From: Diorhabda sublineata
Lineage: Eukaryota; Arthropoda; Insecta; Coleoptera; Chrysomelidae
DNA: 64,000 bases
Reading direction: 5' to 3'
Assembly: GCF_026230105.1 (NCBI RefSeq)
Contig: NC_079474.1
Span: 1,870,187-1,934,186 of the forward strand
The notes under the pieces are model-generated. The model saw nothing but the letters and a program-made list of their open reading frames with translations, made no database searches and was not told where the DNA came from. The position numbers were made by a program, and so were the translations under genes. The first letter of the stretch is position 1. Each line of letters begins with the position of its first letter. Positions 60,801 through 64,000 of the stretch are shown in pieces.

Positions 60801-63800
60801 TTTATCCTTGGAAAATCTGTATACAACTAATATTCTATCCGAGCTGGTACAGCCAATTTTTCAAAATTCCTACTAGATTTTCCACAAATAAAAAAATTAT
60901 TTTAGTAAAAAAGAAAATTTCGAAAAAGTAGCTTTATCTTTAAATTTCACCCTGTATAATCACTAGTTATTTCATCAATTCATTAACATCTCGTTATCTC
61001 TTATTTTTATAAAAAAAAAAATTTCGAAATCGGTTAGATATATACGGGGGGTGTTTAAAAAAATCGTAATTAAAAAAATATCGGAAAAAACCAAAAAAAA
61101 ATTTTGAAATGTTGCTTGTACTTTTTACGATTTTATCCTTGGAAAATCTGTATACAACTAATATTCTATCCGAGCTAGTACAGCCAATTTTTCAAAATTC
61201 CTACTAGATTTTCCACAAATAAAAAAATTATTTTAGTAAAAAAGAAAATTTCGAAAAAGTAACTTTATTTTTAAATTTCACCCTGTATAATCACTAGTTA
61301 TTTCATCAATTCATTAACATCTCGTTATCTCTTATTTTTATAAAAAAAAAATTTCGAAATCGGTTAGATATATACGGGGGGTGTTTAAAAAAATCGTAAT
61401 TAAAAAAATATCGGAAAAAACCAAAAAAAAAATTTGAAATGTTGCTTGTACTTTTTACGATTTTATCCTTGGAAAATCTGTATACAACTAATATTCTATC
61501 CGAGCTAGTACAGCCAATTTTTCAAAATTCCTACTAGATTTTCCACAAATAAAAAAATTATTTTAGTAAAAAAGAAAATTTCGAAAAAGTAACTTTATTT
61601 TTAAATTTCACCCTGTATAATCACTAGTTATTTCATCAATTCATTAACATCTCGTTATCTCTTATTTTTATAAAAAAAAAATTTCGAAATCGGTTAGATA
61701 TATACGGGGGGTGTTTAAAAAAATCGTAATTAAAAAAATATCGGAAAAAACCAAAAAAAAATTTTGAAATGTTGCTTGTACTTTTTACGATTTTATCCTT
61801 GGAAAATCTGTATACAACTAATATTCTATCCGAGCTAGTACAGCCAATTTTTCAAAATTCCTACTAGATTTTCCACAAATAAAAAAATTATTTTAGTAAA
61901 AAAGAAAATTTCGAAAAAGTAACTTTATTTTTAAATTTCACCCTGTATAATCACTAGTTATTTCATCAATTCATTAACATCTCGTTATCTCTTATTTTTA
62001 TAAAAAAAAAATTTCGAAATCGGTTAGATATATACGGGGGGTGTTTAAAAAAATCGTAATTAAAAAAATATCGGAAAAAACCAAAAAAAAATTTTGAAAT
62101 GTTGCTTGTACTTTTTACGATTTTATCCTTGGAAAATCTGTATACAACTAATATTCTATCCGAGCTAGTACAGCCAATTTTTCAAAATTCCTACTAGATT
62201 TTCCACAAATAAAAAAATTATTTTAGTAAAAAAGAAAATTTCGAAAAAGTAACTTTATTTTTAAATTTCACCCTGTATAATCACTAGTTATTTCATCAAT
62301 TCATTAACATCTCGTTATCTCTTATTTTTATAAAAAAAAAATTTCGAAATCGGTTAGATATATACGGGGGGTGTTTAAAAAAATCGTAATTAAAAAAATA
62401 TCGGAAAAAACCAAAAAAAAATTTTGAAATGTTGCTTGTACTTTTTACGATTTTATCCTTGGAAAATCTGTATACAACTAATATTCTATCCGAGCTGGTA
62501 CAGCCAATTTTTCAAAATTCCTACTAGATTTTCCACAAATAAAAAAATTATTTTAGTAAAAAAGAAAATTTCGAAAAAGTAGCTTTATTTTTATATTCCA
62601 CCCTGTATAATCACTAGTTATTTCATCAATTCATTAACATCTCGTTATCTCTTATTTTTATAAAAAAAAATTTCGAAATCCGTTAGATATATACGGGGGG
62701 TGTTTAAAAAAATCGTAATTAAAAAAATATCGGAAAAAACCAAAAAAAAATTTTGAACTATTGCTTGTACTTTTTACGATTTTATCCTTGGAAAATCTGT
62801 ATACAACTAATATTCTATCCGAGCTGGTACAGCCAATTTTTCAAAATTCCTACTAGATTTTTCATAAATAAAAATTATTTTAATACAAAAGAAAATTTCG
62901 AAAAAGTAGCTTTATTTTTATATTCCACCCTGTATAATCACTAGTTATTTCATCAATTCATTAACATCTCGTTATCTCTTATTTTTATAAAAAAAAATTT
63001 CGAGATCGGTTAGATATATACGGGGGGTGTTTAAAAAATATCGGAAATAACTAAAAAAAAATTTTGAACTATTGCTTGTACTTTTTACGATTTTATCCTT
63101 GGAAAACCTGTATACAACTAATATTCTATCCGAGCTGGTACAGCCAATTTTTCAAAATTCCTACTAGATTTTTCATAAATAAAAATTATTTTAATACAAA
63201 AGAAAATTTCGAAAAAGTAGCTTTATCTTTAAATTTCACCCTGTATAATCACCAATTATTTCATCAATTCATTAACATCTCGTTATCTCTTATTTTTATA
63301 AAAAAAAATTTCGAAATCCGTTAGATATATACGGGGGGTGTTTAAAAAAATCGTAATTAAAAAAATATCGGAAAAAACCAAAAAAAAATTTTGAACTATT
63401 GCTTGTACTTTTTACGATTTTATCCTTGGAAAATCTGTATACAACTAATATTCTATCCGAGCTGGTACAGCCAATTTTTCAAAATTCCTACTAGATTTTC
63501 CACAAATAAAAAAATTATTTTAGTAAATAAGAAAATTTCGAAAAAGTAGCTTTATTTTTATATTCCACCCTGTATAATCACTAGTTATTTCATCAATTCA
63601 TTAACATCTCGTTATCTCTTATTTTTATAAAAAAAAATTTCGAGATCGGTTAGATATATACGGGGGGTGTTTAAAAAATATCGGAAATAACTAAAAAAAA
63701 ATTTTGAACTATTGCTTGTACTTTTTACGATTTTATCCTTGGAAAACCTGTATACAACTAATATTCTATCCGAGCTGGTACAGCCAATTTTTCAAAATTC

Positions 63801-64000
63801 CTACTAGATTTTTCATAAATAAAAATTATTTTAATACAAAAGAAAATTTCGAAAAAGTAGCTTTATCTTTAAATTTCACCCTGTATAATCACCAATTATT
63901 TCATCAATTCATTAACATCTCGTTATCTCTTATTTTTATAAAAAAAAATTTCGAAATCCGTTAGATATATACGGGGGGTGTTTAAAAAAATCGTAATTAA
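57801..64000. repeat. 330-bp satellite array, about 19 units, runs off the window
   Basis: TTGCTTGTACTTTTTACGAT recurs at 57811, 58143, 58472, 58803, 59133, 59463 and onward, a unit of 329-332 bp. Variant order repeats: the type series beginning at 58143 returns at 60452, a shift of 2309 bp or seven units, with the same succession of GAACTATTG and GAAATGTTG units and the same TTTATATTCC or TTTAAATTTC variants. At the right edge, units with TTTTTCATAAATAAAAATT form an exact 640-bp dimer (63064 and 63704). Each unit contains CACCCTGTATAATCAC and ATATATACGGGGGGTGTTTA, an imperfect inverted pair similar to the fold-back element ends. Frames of 63-86 codons at 62753, 63064 and 63704 are by-products of unit variants. 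Confidence 0.97.

Noticed and set aside
63064..63964. 86-codon frames at the right edge of the window
   Set aside because: They are created by the same small deletions in duplicated satellite units; start is TTG and the composition is that of the repeat.
7331..64000. CENP-B-box-like motif in the satellites
   Set aside because: Reading the unit consensus sequences, I did not find the TTCG-4N-A-2N-CGGG core in any array; the TTCG words present lack the CGGG part.

Overview
The window looks like AT-rich repeat DNA from an insect genome. The order is not resolved from sequence alone; a beetle is a guess. Evidence for an animal nuclear genome: remnants of mariner-family and hAT-family transposases, splice-site-like and AATAAA signals, no bacterial-type operons, and roughly 70% of the 64 kb in long tandem arrays. 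No complete protein-coding gene is visible. What remains of genes is limited to short candidate exons.

Layout. 1-84: likely last coding piece of a gene ending at the left edge, with AATAAA 15 bases after its stop. 390-2880: 300-bp satellite. 3176-3325: short GC-rich open frame. 4009-5720: duplicated fold-back element. 7331-14275: ~172-bp satellite with higher-order blocks, passing into a 338-bp dimeric form at its right edge. 14412-14482: candidate 3' terminal exon with poly(A) signal, minus strand. 15852-25266: 296-bp satellite. 25718-26470: duplicated mariner fragment. 27085-27277: candidate first exon of a secreted protein. 27480-32880: 513-bp satellite built of inverted-repeat arms, interrupted by an internally deleted mariner with both terminal repeats. 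33450-33633: mariner 5' end. 34256-38603: 345-bp satellite carrying a mariner DETW segment and followed by mariner C-terminal sequence. 39610-40395: decayed irritans-type mariner, minus strand. 40540-45297: 222-bp satellite. 46321-46440: hAT transposase scrap. 46520-50672: mauritiana/mellifera-like mariner pseudogene whose C-terminal coding segment has expanded into 45 tandem copies of 85 bp. 51206-52112: second fold-back element. 53020-54000: 440-480-bp duplication. 55361-57180: ~425-bp array. 57801-64000: 330-bp satellite running off the window.

The most interesting thing here is satellite birth from transposons. Two separate mariner copies hold a tandem array whose unit contains part of the transposase reading frame, in the same orientation as the flanking transposase sequence. 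For the 85-bp array the ancestral single-copy sequence can be seen at both ends, and the breakpoint lies in an A-run. Several other arrays show higher-order repeat blocks (4-, 5-, 7- and 17-mers), which indicates repeated block amplification. All identifications come from reading the sequence; no database search was possible.
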